Source: an uncultured Erysipelotrichaceae bacterium (lineage in GTDB: Bacteria; Bacillota_I; Bacilli_A; Erysipelotrichales; Erysipelotrichaceae). From it: 6,179 nucleotides of DNA. Both the position numbers and the translations under genes were made by a program. The stretch's first letter is position 1. Every line of letters begins with the position of its first letter. The notes beneath the pieces are model-generated. The model saw nothing but the letters and a program-made list of their open reading frames with translations, was not told the DNA's origin and searched no databases. The DNA lies in assembly GCA_902796465.1 (NCBI GenBank), contig CADBPK010000309.1:1-6179 (forward strand), given 5' to 3'. Positions 5,344 to 6,179 of this stretch are shown here, piece after piece.

Positions 5344-6179
5344 ATGCTGGACAGATATTCAAGAAAAGAAATGCGCGAAGTATGGAGCGAACAGGCAAAA
5401 TTCCAGGCCTGGCTCGATGTGGAGATCCTGATCGATGAAGCATGGTCAAAACTCGGGGAAATACCCTGGGAGGATGTTGAAAAGATCCGTGAGAATGCGA
5501 AATTCGATATTGACCGGATCCTCGAGATTGAACAGGAAACACGTCACGATGTAGTGGCATTTACCCGTTGTGTATCGGAATCACTCGGGGAAGAAAAGAA
5601 ATGGGTGCACTATGGTGTTACTTCCACCGATATCGTCGATACCGCAAACGGTCTGCGCTTTAAGAAAGCCAACGATATCCTGCATGACGATCTCGTCCGT
5701 TTCATGGAGATCCTGAGAACGAATGCACTGAAATACAAGAATACGGTCATGATGGGCAGGACACATGGTGTTCATGCGGAGATCACGACATTCGGCATGA
5801 AATTTGCCCTCTGGTATGAAGAGATGAAGCGCAACATGGAACGCTTTGAAGCAGCCCGGAAGGACGTTGAAGCCGGCAAGATCTCCGGGGCGGTAGGTAC
5901 ATTTGCCAACATTCCGCCGTTTGTGCAGGATTATGTCTGTGAACAGCTGGGCATCCAGTCCGCGAATATCAGCACCCAGGTTCTGCAGAGAGACCGCCAT
6001 GCATATTATTTCGCAGTACTCGCGCTGATCGGCAGCTGTCTGGAACAGATGGCAACGGAAGTCAGACACCTGCAGAGAACAGAAGTGCGTGAAGCAGAGG
6101 AATTCTTCCGCAAGGGCCAGAAGGGTTCCAGTGCAATGCCGCATAAGCGCAACCCGATCGGCTCAGAAAACATCTGCGG
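5344..6179 (+). CDS. purB: Adenylosuccinate lyase, 3' end outside window
   Basis: The first 278 residues of a PurB of the Bacillus/Thermotoga type (about 430 residues when complete); the frame is open to the right edge. PurB releases fumarate twice in purine synthesis: from SAICAR to give AICAR, and from adenylosuccinate to give AMP. Visible active-site elements are ETRHDVVAF (His68), VHYGVTSTD (His89, 88-96), GRTHGVHAE (His141, 138-146), GAVGTFAN (182-189) and the fumarase/lyase signature loop [11 protein letters not shown] (261-271) with Ser262/Ser263. The His positions coincide with those known for B. subtilis PurB. One minor oddity is HAEITTFG where most relatives have HAEPTTFG. The start is ATG at 5344, seven bases behind a strong AAGGAGG (5330-5336). 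It follows the lipoprotein gene by 34 bases with no hairpin and no convincing promoter between, so read-through transcription from the scpA unit is possible. Confidence 0.97.
   Translation, partial: MLDRYSRKEMREVWSEQAKFQAWLDVEILIDEAWSKLGEIPWEDVEKIRENAKFDIDRILEIEQETRHDVVAFTRCVSESLGEEKKWVHYGVTSTDIVDTANGLRFKKANDILHDDLVRFMEILRTNALKYKNTVMMGRTHGVHAEITTFGMKFALWYEEMKRNMERFEAARKDVEAGKISGAVGTFANIPPFVQDYVCEQLGIQSANISTQVLQRDRHAYYFAVLALIGSCLEQMATEVRHLQRTEVREAEEFFRKGQKGSSAMPHKRNPIGSENIC

Noticed and set aside
5581..6144. A 187-residue open frame on the minus strand inside purB.
   Set aside because: It is the complement of highly conserved purB active-site regions and has a Cys- and His-rich composition typical of such shadows.

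Overview
The window looks like chromosomal DNA of a Gram-positive member of the Bacillota. It carries an scpA-scpB pair, two genes for signal-peptidase-II lipoproteins with clean lipoboxes, strong purine-rich ribosome binding sites, and a purB of the Bacillus type. Mid-range GC in the genes and AT-rich spacers would fit a gut Firmicute such as an Erysipelotrichia relative. That placement is inference and weakly supported. All recognisable genes are on the + strand, and there is no sign of an insertion sequence, phage, CRISPR array or RNA gene.

Layout: (1) 1-362 is an AT-rich region with inverted repeats and a candidate promoter. (2) 363-2619 is a compact three-gene unit: a duplicated-domain DUF1538 integral membrane protein followed by two small, dissimilar PII-like proteins, the second overlapping the first by 8 bases. 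The unit ends in a perfect-palindrome terminator (2670-2689). (3) A near-consensus extended -10 promoter sits directly behind that terminator and starts the second unit: scpA, scpB, an SGNH/GDSL-hydrolase lipoprotein and a DUF4358-like lipoprotein, all joined by overlaps of 4, 4 and 23 bases. (4) purB follows after a 34-base gap and runs off the right edge.

How the genes work together: the first unit reads as an ion or small-solute transporter with two dedicated PII-family sensors. The substrate and the ligands of the sensors cannot be read from the sequence. In the second unit ScpA and ScpB would be the kleisin and winged-helix partners of SMC in chromosome segregation. The two lipoproteins appear to be translationally coupled to them and probably act at the outer face of the membrane.

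The most notable points are: the DUF1538-PII-PII module; an in-frame TAG inside a conserved part of scpB, with the rest of the protein intact in the same frame; and an scpA start codon only about 12 bases downstream of its -10 box, implying a leaderless or nearly leaderless mRNA.
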